Positions 8,263 through 18,000 of a stretch of 64,000 bases of DNA are shown piece by piece (the first letter of the stretch is position 1; each line of letters starts with the position of its first letter). Source of the DNA: Cellulomonas edaphi. Lineage in GTDB: Bacteria > Actinomycetota > Actinomycetes > Actinomycetales > Cellulomonadaceae. The notes under the pieces were generated by a model, which ran no database searches, was not told where the DNA came from, and worked only from the letters and a program-made list of their open reading frames with translations. The position numbers were made by a program, and so were the translations under genes. The stretch spans positions 612,024 through 676,023 of the forward strand of contig NZ_JAUCGR010000001.1 of NCBI RefSeq assembly GCF_030362815.1, in the 5' to 3' direction.

Positions 8263-9225
8263 TCAGGCCAACGCGGTCAGCGCCCGCGCCAGGTTCTCCT
8301 CGTAGCGGGCCACGAAGTCCGCGACCCAGTCACCCTCGTACGCGCGCGGAGCGGTCTCCACCTTCATGATCAGCGCCATGAGCAGGCGGTACAGCAGCAG
8401 CCGGGCGGCTGCGTCCGGCTCTTCCACGTCCCACGCGGCGCCGCTCGTCGCGCCGTAGCCGGCGAGCACGCGCGGCGAGACCCCGTGCCACATCGGGTCG
8501 ATGCCCACGAGGTCGAGCAGCGGGTCGCCCCACATCGCGCGCTCGGTGTCGATGACGCCCAGCAGCTCGCCGGTCGCCGGGTCGACGAACAGGTTGCCGG
8601 GCCACAGGTCCGTGTGGACCAGCACCGGCGTGGTCACGTGGGCGAGGGCACCGGCGTGCCGTCGCAGCGCCGCCCGGATCTCGTCGTCGGGCAGCGCCGT
8701 CCCCCAGCGCGCGGCGTCGGCCAGCAGCGCCTCGACGATCAGGGAGAACGCCTCCGGCCACGCGTCCGCCTGCAGGCCGGTCTCCGCGTTGGGGTAGCCG
8801 AAGCGGGTGCCCGTCAGCGTGTGCTGGTGCGCGAGGTAGGCGCCCAGGTCGCGCTCGAGCCGCTCCGTGCGCGGGTCGTCCGCGCCGAGCCCCGCGTCGA
8901 GCATCGGCGTCCCCGGCAGGTGGCTGACGACGAGCACGTCGCTGGGCAGGACGGTGCGCGTGTAGTCGGTGTGCAGCACGGTGGGCATGAGCAGCTCGGG
9001 GCGCTCGTGGGCCAGCTCGTAGACCAGCGCCTCGGTCCGCAGCAGGTCGAGCTCGTAGGTGAGCAGGCGGTCGAGGTCGGTGGGCGCCGTCTTCACGACG
9101 ACCCGGCTGCCGTCCTCGAGCGTGACGCGGTACGTCGTCGCGAACATCCCGCCCGTGAGGCGCTCGAACCCGGTGAGCCGGCCGACGGGTGCGACGAGGG
9201 CAGAAAGCGTATCGCTGCTGGTCAC
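8263..9225 (-). CDS. APH/fructosamine-kinase-fold phosphotransferase
   Basis: A 320-residue protein of the aminoglycoside phosphotransferase superfamily. An N-lobe glycine-rich loop is seen at LTGGMFATTYRV (~22-33). The catalytic loop VLVHTDLWPGNLFVD (~200-214) and the metal-binding GVIDTERAMWGDPLLDL (~222-238) follow in the normal order. It may phosphorylate a sugar, amine or glycated residue; nothing indicates antibiotic resistance specifically. GTG 9225 is 6 nt from TAGCGT (complement of 9232-9237), suggesting leaderless transcription. Confidence 0.8.
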   Translation of the reverse strand: MTSSDTLSALVAPVGRLTGFERLTGGMFATTYRVTLEDGSRVVVKTAPTDLDRLLTYELDLLRTEALVYELAHERPELLMPTVLHTDYTRTVLPSDVLVVSHLPGTPMLDAGLGADDPRTERLERDLGAYLAHQHTLTGTRFGYPNAETGLQADAWPEAFSLIVEALLADAARWGTALPDDEIRAALRRHAGALAHVTTPVLVHTDLWPGNLFVDPATGELLGVIDTERAMWGDPLLDLVGIDPMWHGVSPRVLAGYGATSGAAWDVEEPDAAARLLLYRLLMALIMKVETAPRAYEGDWVADFVARYEENLARALTALA

Positions 9226-9234
9226 GCGCCTACG

Positions 9235-10533
9235 CTAGCGCCCCGACCGGTCGGGCTCGACGCACTCGGCCAGCTCGGTCGCGGCCACGGCCGCACCCGC
9301 CGTGGCCGACGGCGAGCCGTCCTCGACCGCGTCGTGCACGTGCCCGGTGTGGTCGCCGCGCAGCGTGCGGTACGACGCGAGCACCGCGACGACCGCGACC
9401 ACGGCGGAGACCACCACCACGAGGAACCCGGCGTGCGACCCCTCGGCGTCGATCCGGGCGCCGGCCACCGACGAGCCCACGGAGACGCCCACGCCCAGCG
9501 CGGTGCCGATCCAGGTCAGGCCCTCGGTGAGCCGCTCGGCGGGCACCAGCTGCTGCACCAGCGCGTTGCCGTTGATCAGCGTGGGCGCGATCGCGAAGCC
9601 CGTGACGAACATGACGGCGGCCAGCGCCCACAGCGAGTCGACCAGGAAGAACAGCGACACCCCGACGGCGAGCGCGATCATCCCGTTCGCGAACCGCTGG
9701 TGCAGGGGACGCTTCCAGTGCCGGGTGCCGTACAGCAGGCCCGCGATGAGGGACCCCGCGGCGAACACGGCGAGCACGGGGCCGGCCAGGTTCTTGTGCC
9801 CGGCCTCCTCCGCGAAGGCGACCGTCGAGACGTCGTTGGCGCCGAAGATCGAGCCCATCGCGACGAACACCAGCACGAGCACGAGCATCGCGGGTGTGCG
9901 GAGGACGGAGCCGCGCGGTCGCGGCTGACCCTTCGGGGCGACCGGGGGCTCGGTGGCGCGCAGCGCGCAGAACCAGTAGCCGCCCACGACCATCGCGACC
10001 AGCGGCACCACCAGCCCCGCCGTGGGGTCCACGCCCGTGGCCAGCAGGGTCGCGGCGACGGGTCCCACGACGAAGACCAGCTCGTCGACGGCGGACTCCA
10101 GGGCGTACGCGGTGTGCAGCTGGCGCGGGTCGCTCAACGTGCTCGACCAGCGCGCGCGGACCAACGACCCGAACGACCCGATCGCCGCGCCGGTGACGGT
10201 CGCGGTGACGTAGAGGATGACCTCGGGCGCGTCCGCGAGCGCCGCGACCACGAGTCCGACGAGCCCCGCCGCCGAGACGGCCACCGCGGGCCGCATGACG
10301 CGCGCCTGCCCGTGCCGGTCGACCAGCCGCGACAGCTGCGGTGAGCAGACCGCCTGCGCGATGACGTACACCGCCGACACCCGGCCGGCGAGGCCGTAGG
10401 AGTCGTACAGCGCGGAGACCATGAGGACGATGCCGATGCCCACCATCGACATCGGGAGTCGCGCGAGCGCACCGGCCGCGGAGAAGGCGAGGGCTCCGGG
10501 CCGTCTGAGGACATCTCCGTACGGCCCGAGCAC
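9235..10533 (-). CDS. MFS transporter
   Basis: A 432-residue, 12-helix major facilitator with motif-A-like SRLVDRHGQARVM after TM2. TM-rich segments run throughout, and the C-terminal tail is acidic and His-containing. The opening LRRPGALAFSAAGALARLPMS and the RARWSSTLSDP segment are common in actinobacterial MFS exporters of unknown substrate. The gene ends 9 nt before the start region of the downstream kinase gene, so the two may be co-transcribed, although that kinase has its own -10-like box. GTG 10533 lies 6 nt after GAGACT. Confidence 0.8.
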   Translation of the reverse strand: MLGPYGDVLRRPGALAFSAAGALARLPMSMVGIGIVLMVSALYDSYGLAGRVSAVYVIAQAVCSPQLSRLVDRHGQARVMRPAVAVSAAGLVGLVVAALADAPEVILYVTATVTGAAIGSFGSLVRARWSSTLSDPRQLHTAYALESAVDELVFVVGPVAATLLATGVDPTAGLVVPLVAMVVGGYWFCALRATEPPVAPKGQPRPRGSVLRTPAMLVLVLVFVAMGSIFGANDVSTVAFAEEAGHKNLAGPVLAVFAAGSLIAGLLYGTRHWKRPLHQRFANGMIALAVGVSLFFLVDSLWALAAVMFVTGFAIAPTLINGNALVQQLVPAERLTEGLTWIGTALGVGVSVGSSVAGARIDAEGSHAGFLVVVVSAVVAVVAVLASYRTLRGDHTGHVHDAVEDGSPSATAGAAVAATELAECVEPDRSGR

Positions 10534-10607
10534 CCGCCCAGTCTCTCACCCGTCCGCGAGCCTGCTCGTCGCGGGCGTGGGCGGCGCCGGGGAGGCAGGA
10601 TGGGCGC

Positions 10608-10898
10608 GTGACGATCGACGTGGTGGACGTGCCGGAGGAGTCGCGGTTCGAGGCGCGCGGGCAGGACGGGGAGCTGATGGGCGTCGCCTTCTACGACGTC
10701 ATCGGGACCACCGTCGCGTTCACGCACACCGAGGTCGACGAGAAGTACGAGGGGCAGGGCGTCGCGGGACAGCTGGTCCGCGCGGCCCTCGACTCGGTGC
10801 GCGCCCAGGGCAACCGCCGCGTCGCACCGCTGTGCCCGTACGTGAAGGCCTGGATCGCCCGCCACCCGGACTACCAGGACCTCGTCGGCCCCTCCTGA
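10608..10898 (+). CDS. Small GNAT-like N-acetyltransferase (COG2388 type)
   Basis: A 96-residue protein with the compact GNAT core: FTHTEVDEKYEGQGVAGQLV supplies the acetyl-CoA pyrophosphate loop (Q-G-x-A-G), and RVAPLCPYVKAWIARHPDY matches the YjdJ/COG2388 C-terminal motif. These proteins lack the N-terminal part of larger GNATs and have no established substrate. GTG 10608 is 6 nt after CAGGAT. It converges on pgm across the repeat-filled gap. Confidence 0.8.
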   Translation: MTIDVVDVPEESRFEARGQDGELMGVAFYDVIGTTVAFTHTEVDEKYEGQGVAGQLVRAALDSVRAQGNRRVAPLCPYVKAWIARHPDYQDLVGPS

Positions 10899-10974
10899 CC
10901 CGCGACACGTGCCCGCCGGCCGGTCGCCGGTCGGCCCGATGGTCGTCCGCTGGTCCACGGGCCCGAAGGCTGGT

Positions 10975-11033
10975 CGAGCCTGTGGTTGTCCACGGTTCAG
11001 TGGCCGGAAGCGTGGATAACGACTGGTTCGGCA
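10975..11033. repeat. Inverted-repeat element A1 (DnaA-box-like halves)
   Basis: Left arm 10975-10994 ends in TTGTCCACG (10986-10994) and right arm 11011-11030 begins with CGTGGATAA (11011-11019). The spacer is exactly 16 nt. The arms pair over about 20 bp with a few mismatches. The halves are one base from the actinobacterial DnaA-box consensus TTGTCCACA. Confidence 0.8.
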
Positions 11034-11235
11034 GCCGGAAGCGCGGACAACCACCGGCTCGAGGGGCCGGCCGGGCGGGAGGTGCCGCGAACCTCACGTT
11101 GCGGGCGGTTGGAGGGGTCGATGCGGCCACAACGTGAGGCTCGGCGCCCGCCGACCGGTTAGTGCGCGGATCGGCTGGTGCGCGGACCGGCTGCCGACCG
11201 GCCCCCGCCACGCCGGCCCGCCCCGCCTCGCCTAT

Positions 11236-11322
11236 CGAGCCTGTGGTTGTCCACGGTTCAGTGGCCGGAAGCGTGGATAACGACGGGTTCGGCACTCGGG
11301 AGCGTGGACAACCACTGGTTCG
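11236..11322. repeat. Inverted-repeat element A2 plus extra half-site
   Basis: This is a near-identical copy of A1: TTGTCCACG at 11247-11255, 16-nt spacer, CGTGGATAA at 11272-11280. A third arm with CGTGGACAA (11303-11311) is added on the pgm side. It lies immediately downstream of the pgm stop and could fold as a terminator on that strand. Confidence 0.8.
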
Positions 11323-11361
11323 GCGGCCCGGCCGGGCGGACAGCCGGCCGCCGAGGGGGGG

Positions 11362-13044
11362 TCAGCCGGCGAGGGCGGCCGAGACCACGTCCTTGGCCTC
11401 CGCCTGGACCTGGGCCAGGTGGTCGGCGGAGACGAACGACTCGGCGTAGATCTTGTAGACGTCCTCGGTCCCCGACGGGCGCGCGGCGAACCAGGCGTTG
11501 GCGGTGGTCACCTTCAGGCCGCCGATCGCCTCGTCGTTGCCGGGCGCACGGGTCAGCCGGGCGGTGATCGGGTCGCCGGCGAGCGTCTGGGCGGACACCT
11601 GCTCGGGCGAGAGCGCCGCGAGGGTCGCCTTCTGCTCGCGCGTCGCCTCGGCGTCGACGCGGGCGTACCAGGACTCGCCGAACTCGGTCACGAGCTCGGC
11701 GTGCCGCTGGGAGGGCGACTTGCCGGTCACGGCCAGGATCTCCGAGGCCAGCAGCGCGGCGATGGGGCCGTCCTTGTCGGTGGTCCACACGGTGCCGTCC
11801 TTGCGCAGGAACGAAGCGCCGGCGGACTCCTCGCCGCCGAAGCCGATCGACGCGTCGATCAGCCCGGGCACGAACCACTTGAAGCCGACGGGCACCTCGA
11901 TCACGCGGCGGCCCAGGCGCGCCCCGACGCGGCTGATGAGGTCGGAGGAGACGAGGGTCTTGCCGATGCCCGCGTCCGACGGCCACTGCGGGCGCGCACC
12001 GCCGTACAGGTAGTCGATCATCACGGCGAGATAGTGGTTGGGGTTCATGAGCCCGCCGTCGGGGGTCACGATGCCGTGGCGGTCGGAGTCGGCGTCGTTG
12101 CCCGTGGCGATGTCGTACGGCGCGGCGCCGCCCTCGGCCGTCATCCGGGTCACCAGCGAGGCCATCGCGTACGGCGACGAGCAGTCCATGCGGATCTTGC
12201 CGTCCCAGTCGAGGGTCATGAAGGGCCAGCGCGGGTCCGCCTCGGGGTTCACCACCGTGAGGTCCAGCCCGTAGCGCTCGCCGATCGCGCCCCAGTAGTC
12301 GACCACCGCGCCACCGAGCGGGTCTGCGCCGATGCGCACGCCCGCGGACCGGATCGCCTCGAAGTCGATCATGTCCGCGAGGTCGTCGACGTACGCCGAG
12401 AGGTAGTCGTGCTTGCGGATCAGCTCGGAGGCGATCGCCCGCTCGTACGGCACGCGCGGGACCGCGCGCCACCCCGAGGCGAGGATCTGGTTGGCGCGGT
12501 CGGCGATCCAGTTGGTCGAGTCGGAGCCCGCGGGACCACCGTGCGGCGGGTTGTACTTGAAGCCGCCGTCGGTGGGGGGGTTGTGCGAGGGGGTCACGAC
12601 GATGCCGTCGGCGAGCCCGGGCCCCCGCGTCCGGACGCCCTCCGACGTGCCCGCGCCGTTGTGGCGCAGGATCGCCAGGGACACCGCGGGCGTGGGCGTG
12701 TACGAGTCGCGGGCGTCGACGTGCACCTCGACGCCGGCCGCGACGAGGACCTCGACGGCCGTGCGCTGGGCCGGCTCGGACAGGCCGTGGGTGTCGCGCC
12801 CGATGAAGAGGGGCCCGTCGGTGCCCTGCCCGCGCCGGTACTCGACGATCGCGGCCGTGATCGCCACGATGTGCGCCTCGTTGAACGCGCGCCTGAACGC
12901 GCCGCCCCGGTGCCCGCTGGTGCCGAACACGACCTTCTGGTCGGGGTCGGTCACGTCGGGCTCGAGGTCGTAGTAGGCGCCGAGCAGCGCGTCGATGTCG
13001 ACGAGGTCCTCGGGCAGGGCGGGGGTTCCGGCGCGCGGGTGCAT
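11362..13044 (-). CDS. pgm: Phosphoglucomutase (alpha-D-glucose phosphate-specific)
   Basis: This 560-residue enzyme interconverts glucose-1-phosphate and glucose-6-phosphate, linking glycogen turnover and sugar-nucleotide synthesis to glycolysis. The phosphoserine loop is VVTPSHNPPTDGGFKYNPP (~residues 149-167). The Mg loop is GNDADSDRHG (~310-319). The sugar-specificity loop is FGGEESAG, and the phosphate-binding ARPSGTEDVYKIY is near the C-terminus. Length and order match the E. coli Pgm subfamily. ATG 13044 lies 6 nt after AAGGAT. It works with glgP at 48.4 kb, although the genes are far apart. Confidence 0.95.
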   Translation of the reverse strand: MHPRAGTPALPEDLVDIDALLGAYYDLEPDVTDPDQKVVFGTSGHRGGAFRRAFNEAHIVAITAAIVEYRRGQGTDGPLFIGRDTHGLSEPAQRTAVEVLVAAGVEVHVDARDSYTPTPAVSLAILRHNGAGTSEGVRTRGPGLADGIVVTPSHNPPTDGGFKYNPPHGGPAGSDSTNWIADRANQILASGWRAVPRVPYERAIASELIRKHDYLSAYVDDLADMIDFEAIRSAGVRIGADPLGGAVVDYWGAIGERYGLDLTVVNPEADPRWPFMTLDWDGKIRMDCSSPYAMASLVTRMTAEGGAAPYDIATGNDADSDRHGIVTPDGGLMNPNHYLAVMIDYLYGGARPQWPSDAGIGKTLVSSDLISRVGARLGRRVIEVPVGFKWFVPGLIDASIGFGGEESAGASFLRKDGTVWTTDKDGPIAALLASEILAVTGKSPSQRHAELVTEFGESWYARVDAEATREQKATLAALSPEQVSAQTLAGDPITARLTRAPGNDEAIGGLKVTTANAWFAARPSGTEDVYKIYAESFVSADHLAQVQAEAKDVVSAALAG

Positions 13045-13105
13045 GCCTCGATCCTTCCGCAGCCGCAGCGACAATGCACGGGCCCGGCCCCGGTAGCCTG
13101 GCCCC

Positions 13106-13930
13106 ATGGCCAAGAACACTGGAGAGTTCGTGCTGCGCCCGTTCGAGGGCCTCCCGGGTGAGCCCGACTGGGTCGCGCTCAAGGAGGTCGTCCCGGCGGC
13201 CACCGGGACCGCGCGCACGACGAAGGAGTACGGCTCCCGCGAGGTGCTCGTCACCACCGTGCTGCCCCAGGCCTGGCCCGCGCTGCACCGCGCCGACGGC
13301 GTGATGCTGCTGGCCCTGCAGACGGCCAGCAGCTCGGGCGACGCCAGCCGCGACCTCGCGGCCGCGCTGCTCGAGGCCATCGACGCCGAGCCCGGCACCG
13401 CGATCGAGCTGACCGGCCTGCCCGAGCCCGGTCCCCGCCTGCAGGACGTGCTCGACCTGTCGGTCCCCTTCGAGGTCACCGTCCGGGACACGTTCGCCTA
13501 CTGGCTCGCGCCCGACGTCGAGCGCACCGAGGACCTCGCCGCGGCGATCGAGGAGGCCGACGCGGGCATCATCGACACCCGCAAGCTGGCGGCCGCCGAC
13601 TCGGCGTACTGGTGCCGCATGGGTGCGCGCGAGTTCCTGCGCTGGGCCCAGCCGCACGAGGAGCAGGTGGTGCTGGACGGCCTGGCGCGGCTGCACGCTC
13701 GTCGCGAGTCCGGCTTCGACGGGGCGAAGTTCGTGGGCTACTTCCGCTCCAGCGGGCTCGTCGTGCCCGTCTGGGAGCTGCCGCGCGGCACGGAGGCCGA
13801 GGACATCGAGGACGCGGTCGCGCAGTTCGCCCCCCGCTTCGCCGAGGCGCTGGCCAGCACCGAGCCGCTGGACGCCAACGAGCGGCGTGCGCGGGCGGGC
13901 CTCGTGGCCCGCCAGGTCACCCTGCGCTGA
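13106..13930 (+). CDS. DUF5926 family protein
   Basis: A 274-residue actinobacterial protein opening AKNTGEFVLRPFEGLPGEPD, with RYAYWL-like FAYWLAPDVERTEDL in the middle and a C-terminal helix ending RRARAGLVARQVTLR. No catalytic motif or membrane segment is seen, so it is probably cytoplasmic. The family has no established function; homologues are sometimes misnamed SecA because they resemble SEC-C-associated proteins. ATG 13106 lies exactly 6 nt after TAGCCT (13094-13099), a textbook leaderless arrangement. It precedes the GT2 gene, as I recall for other actinobacteria. Confidence 0.75.
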   Translation: MAKNTGEFVLRPFEGLPGEPDWVALKEVVPAATGTARTTKEYGSREVLVTTVLPQAWPALHRADGVMLLALQTASSSGDASRDLAAALLEAIDAEPGTAIELTGLPEPGPRLQDVLDLSVPFEVTVRDTFAYWLAPDVERTEDLAAAIEEADAGIIDTRKLAAADSAYWCRMGAREFLRWAQPHEEQVVLDGLARLHARRESGFDGAKFVGYFRSSGLVVPVWELPRGTEAEDIEDAVAQFAPRFAEALASTEPLDANERRARAGLVARQVTLR

Positions 13931-14006
13931 CCGCCCGCGTGGACGACTCGCTGCTCCGTCGCTGCCCGGGCGTCGTCGCGCACGCGATCTCGCTAGGCTG
14001 ACCGCC

Positions 14007-14996
14007 GTGATGGCCCAGGGCACCCAGACCCCCGACGACGAGGGGGCCGCGACGCCGCGCCCGCGGGCTCGCTCCCGGGCCGCTCGGACCCGGACGGCGG
14101 CGACGACAGGCCAGGAGCCCACGGCCACGGCCGCCGAGCCGACCGCCGCACCGGAGGCACCCGAGCCGACAGAGCCGGCTGGGCCGCAGCTCCCGTCGCC
14201 CGCGCCGCAGCAGGCGCCCCGTGCGCCGCGCGCCCCCCGCGCGCGCCAGCGGGTCGCCGTCGTCATCCCCGCCAAGGACGAGTCGCGGCGCATCGCCGCC
14301 ACCGTGCGCTCGGCCAAGGCCATCCCGCACGTGGACCTCGTCCTCGTGGTGGACGACGGCTCCGAGGACAACACGCAGCACGTCGCCCGCGAGGCGGGGG
14401 CGGTGGTGGTGCGGCACTCGCACAACCGCGGCAAGGCGGCGGCCATGGAGACCGGCGCCGCCGTGGTCGCCATGCGGGACGCGCCCGACCGGCTCCCGCG
14501 CGTGCTGCTGTTCATCGACGGCGACCTCGGCGAGACGGCGGTCAACACCGCACCGCTGGTCCCCCCCGTCGTCGAGGGGCACACCGACCTCGCCATCGCG
14601 CTCATCCCGCCGCAGCCTGGCGCCGGAGGGCGCGGCATCGTGGTGGGCGCCGCGCGGCGGGCCATCCAGTCCATGACGGGCTGGACCCCCACGCAGCCGC
14701 TGTCCGGCATGCGCTGCCTGACCCGCGAGGCGTTCGAGGCCGCGACCCCGCTGGCCCGCGGCTGGGGGGTCGAGACCGGCATGACCATCGACCTGCTGCG
14801 CCGCGGCTTCCGCGTGGTCGAGGTGCCGTGCGACCTGCGGCACCGGGCGTCGGGCACGGACCTCAAGGGCCAGCTCCATCGGGCGGCCCAGTACCGCGAC
14901 GTGCAGCTGGCCGTGAACGCGCGGCGCGTGCGCTCCGCGGCGGGTGCCGTCAAGCGCAAGGTCACCCCCGCGCCCGGACCGCAGACCCACCGCTGA
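14007..14996 (+). CDS. Family 2 glycosyltransferase with disordered N-terminus
   Basis: A 329-residue protein. Residues ~1-75 are Pro/Ala/Glu/Thr-rich and probably disordered. A GT-A fold follows: VAVVIPAKDESRRIAATVRS (~77-96), VDDGSEDNT (~112-120) and the metal-binding acidic cluster FIDGDLGET (~170). The RHSHNRGKAAAMETG segment is typical of GT2 enzymes related to dolichol-phosphate-mannose/glucosyl-3-phosphoglycerate synthases. No membrane helix is evident. GTG 14007 is 7 nt after TAGGCT (13994-13999); ATG 14010 is the alternative start. The next gene is the large duplicated membrane protein. Confidence 0.82.
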   Translation: MMAQGTQTPDDEGAATPRPRARSRAARTRTAATTGQEPTATAAEPTAAPEAPEPTEPAGPQLPSPAPQQAPRAPRAPRARQRVAVVIPAKDESRRIAATVRSAKAIPHVDLVLVVDDGSEDNTQHVAREAGAVVVRHSHNRGKAAAMETGAAVVAMRDAPDRLPRVLLFIDGDLGETAVNTAPLVPPVVEGHTDLAIALIPPQPGAGGRGIVVGAARRAIQSMTGWTPTQPLSGMRCLTREAFEAATPLARGWGVETGMTIDLLRRGFRVVEVPCDLRHRASGTDLKGQLHRAAQYRDVQLAVNARRVRSAAGAVKRKVTPAPGPQTHR

Positions 14997-15021
14997 CGAG
15001 CCCGCCCCGTAACCTGGGCCC

Positions 15022-18000
15022 GTGCCCCCGCTGCTCCGCCGGTCCGCCCGTGCCCTGATCACGGCGCTCGTGGCGTGCCTGGCGGTGGCGCTCGGTGCCG
15101 GGCAGGCGGTGGCCGACGACGACGCCGCGGACCCGGCTCCGCTCGTCCTGGTCGGTGTGGGCGGGCTGCACTGGTCCGACGTGGACCGCGCCGCGACGCC
15201 GACGCTGTGGCGGATGATCACGGGCGGGTCCGTCGGCTCCATCTCGGTGCACACCCCCAGCCCGGTGACGTGCCCGCTCGACGCGTGGCTCACCATCTCG
15301 GCCGCGAGCAAGGTGGCCGTCCCCGCGCCGGAGGGCGACGAGGCGGACGGCTCCGACTCTGTCCCCGTGGAGTGCGAACCGCTCCCCGAGGTCGCGCCCG
15401 CGTCGTCGTCGCCGGACCCCTCGCCGCACAAGGTCCGCGGCTGGGCCGGGCTCTCGAGCACCAGCACCAAGGACCTGGGCGTGCCCGGCACGATCGGCCA
15501 GCGCATCGCCGACGCCGGTACGTGCACCACCGCGGCCGCTCCCGGCGCCGCCATCGCGCTCGCCGATGCCGACGGACGCGTCCAGCGATATGCGGCCGCA
15601 CCGGGATCCCTGAGCGCCGCCGAGCTCGCGGCCTGCCCCGTGACCGTCCTCGACGCGGGTGAGCTGCCCGCGGACCGGACGCAGCGCTCGGACGCGCTCA
15701 CCGCTCTCGACGACGCGCTCGCCCTGGTGGCCCGCACGGTGCCGGTGGGCACGCGCGTGCTGGTCGCGGGCGTCTCCGACAGCCCGACGGGCGAGACGGG
15801 CCTGCAGGTGGTGGTCGAGTGGCGTCGCGGCGGGGGGCCGGTCGGCTGGCTCTCGTCGGGCTCGACGCGCAGCTCCTCCGGCATCGTCACGCTCGCCGAC
15901 CTGGGAGCGACGCTCGCCGAGGCGGGCGGCGCCGACACGAGCGACCTCGAGGGCTCGCCGCTGGTGGTGGACTCGGAGCGCCGCATCAGCGTGGACCGCA
16001 CGGTCGAGAACCGGCGCTACCTCACCGAGATGACGACCATCAGCCCGCAGCTGCTCCCGGTGCTGCTGCTCACCGCCGCCGCGGCCACCCTGCTGGCGCT
16101 GGGCGCCGTGGCCCTCGCGCGCCGGCGGCACCGCACGCCGGCGCCCGCCACGCGGCGAGTGGTGCTGGCGACGCTGCTGCTCGGCGTCTGCACGCCCGTC
16201 GGGGCGCACCTGGCGGCGCTCTCCCGCTGGTGGGGCTCCCCCGCGCCGCTGTTCGCCGCGACGGGCTGGTACGTCGTGGCGACGGTCCTGGTCGCGCTCG
16301 TCGCGCTGCTCGCCTCCCGCGTCCTGCCCGCGGGGCGGTGGCGCCTCGCGGCGGCGGTCGCCGGTGCGACGTGGCTCGTGCTGACCGTGGACGGCGTGAC
16401 CGGCACCGTGCTGCAGCAGGGCTCCGTGCTCGGCTCCACGCCGGCCGCCGGCGCCCGGTACTACGGCTTCGGCAACACGACGTTCGGGGTCTACGCCGCC
16501 GCGGCGCTGGTGCTCGCGGGTGCGGTCGGCGCGTGGCTGCGCTCGTCCGGCCGGCGGTGGGCGTCGGTGCTCGCCGTGTCGGCGGTGGGCCTCGTGTCGG
16601 TGGTCGTCGACGGCTGGCCGACGTTCGGCGCGGACTTCGGCGGCGTGCTCGCGCTCATCCCGGCCTTCGCGGTGCTCGTCGTGGCCGTGGCCGGTGCCAC
16701 CGTGACCGTCAAGCGCGCGGTCCTGATCCTCGTCGGCGCCGTGGTCGCCGTCACGGCCGTGGCGGTCGTCGACTGGGTCCGCCCGGGCCGCAGCTCCCAC
16801 CTCGGGCTGTTCGTGCAGCGCGTCATCGACGGCGACGCCTGGCCGGTGATCGCGGGCAAGGCCGGCGGCGCCTGGGCCACGGTCGACCAGCCCGCCGGGG
16901 CGTTCGCCGCGCTCGCGTGCCTCGCGGTGTGCGCGGTGCTCGTCGGACCGGACCGCTGGCGGCCGGGGTACCTGCGCCGCGCGTACGCCTCGTGGCCGCT
17001 GCTGCGCGCCGTGCTCGCGGCGGTCGTCGTCGCGGCCCTGCTGGGCGCCCTCGTCAACGACAGCGGCGTGGTGGTCGCCATCTCCGTGCTGGGCCTCGCG
17101 GGCGTCAGCCTGGTCCTGTCCGCGCTCGCCAGCGCCTGGGACCGCCTTCCCGCCACCACGGTGCCGTCCCAGGCCGACTCCCCGCTGCGGCGCATGCCCG
17201 CCGTGGTGGTCGCCACGGGCGGCGCGCTGCTCGCGGTGCTGCTGCTCGTCACGATCACCGTTCCGGCGCAGACCGCCGTCGCCGGCGCCGTCACCGCGGG
17301 CGGGGGGCAGGCCGCCGTGCCTGCCGGCAAGCCCGTGGTGGTCATCGGGACCGCCGGCCTGACCTGGGCCGACGTCGACCGGGCGAGCACGCCGACGCTG
17401 TGGGGGCTGCTGCGCGACGGCGCGGCGGCCGGTGCCGTCTCCCCCGGGGTGACCGGCCGGTCGTCCTGGTGCGTCTCGGCGGGCTGGCTGGCATTGAGCG
17501 CCGGTCAGGCGCCCGTGACGGGCGAGTCGGTGGACGGCGACTGGCTCTGCGCCCCCTGGGACATCACGCCCGCGGGCGAGGGCGTGACCGTCGAGGGCTG
17601 GGACGGGCTCGAGTCGCTCCAGTCCCGCTCGGTGTTCCACCCGATCATCGGCGGGCTGGGCGACACCCTGGCCGACGGCGGCGTCTGCGCCACCGCCGTG
17701 GGCCCGACGGCCGCGCTCGCGCTGGCCCGCAGCGACGCGAGCGTGGCGCGCTACCGCACGCTCGACCAGGCGACCACGAACCCGACCGACGCGTTCTCGT
17801 GCCCGCTGACGCTCGTCAGCGTCGGCACCGTGCCGCACTCGGCTCGCGACGTGCCCGAGCTGCGGGCGCGCTCGCTCGCTGCTCTCGACGCCCAGGTGCG
17901 CACGCTGCTCACGGTCATCCCCTCGGGCTCGACCGTCATGATCGTCGACACCGGCAACCCCGCACCGGCGCGCCCGTCGCTCGGCGTGGGGCTGCTGGAC

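Larger units (their letters stand above)
10899..11361. repeat. 463-bp gap between convergent genes filled with palindromic repeats
   Basis: No gene is visible. Two copies of a 59-bp sequence (10975-11033 and 11236-11294) differ at one base. Each contains TTGTCCACG, 16 nt, then CGTGGATAA, flanked by longer imperfect arms. Further half-elements sit at 11042-11063 and 11303-11322. Between the copies are a 10-bp inverted repeat (CCTCACGTTG at 11092-11101, complement at 11130-11139) and two tandem copies of a 16-mer GTGCGCGGAYCGGCTG (11162-11193, one mismatch at Y, first base shared A/G context). The last element abuts the pgm stop codon. Confidence 0.85.

Noticed and set aside
8263..9225. Aminoglycoside resistance gene
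   Set aside because: The APH fold is shared by many metabolic kinases, and no resistance-specific feature or mobile context is present.
10975..11322. Replication origin suggested by DnaA-box-like sites
   Set aside because: No dnaA, dnaN, rpmH, gyrase or AT-rich unwinding region is nearby, and the same elements recur at 41.6 kb, so oriC is not supported.
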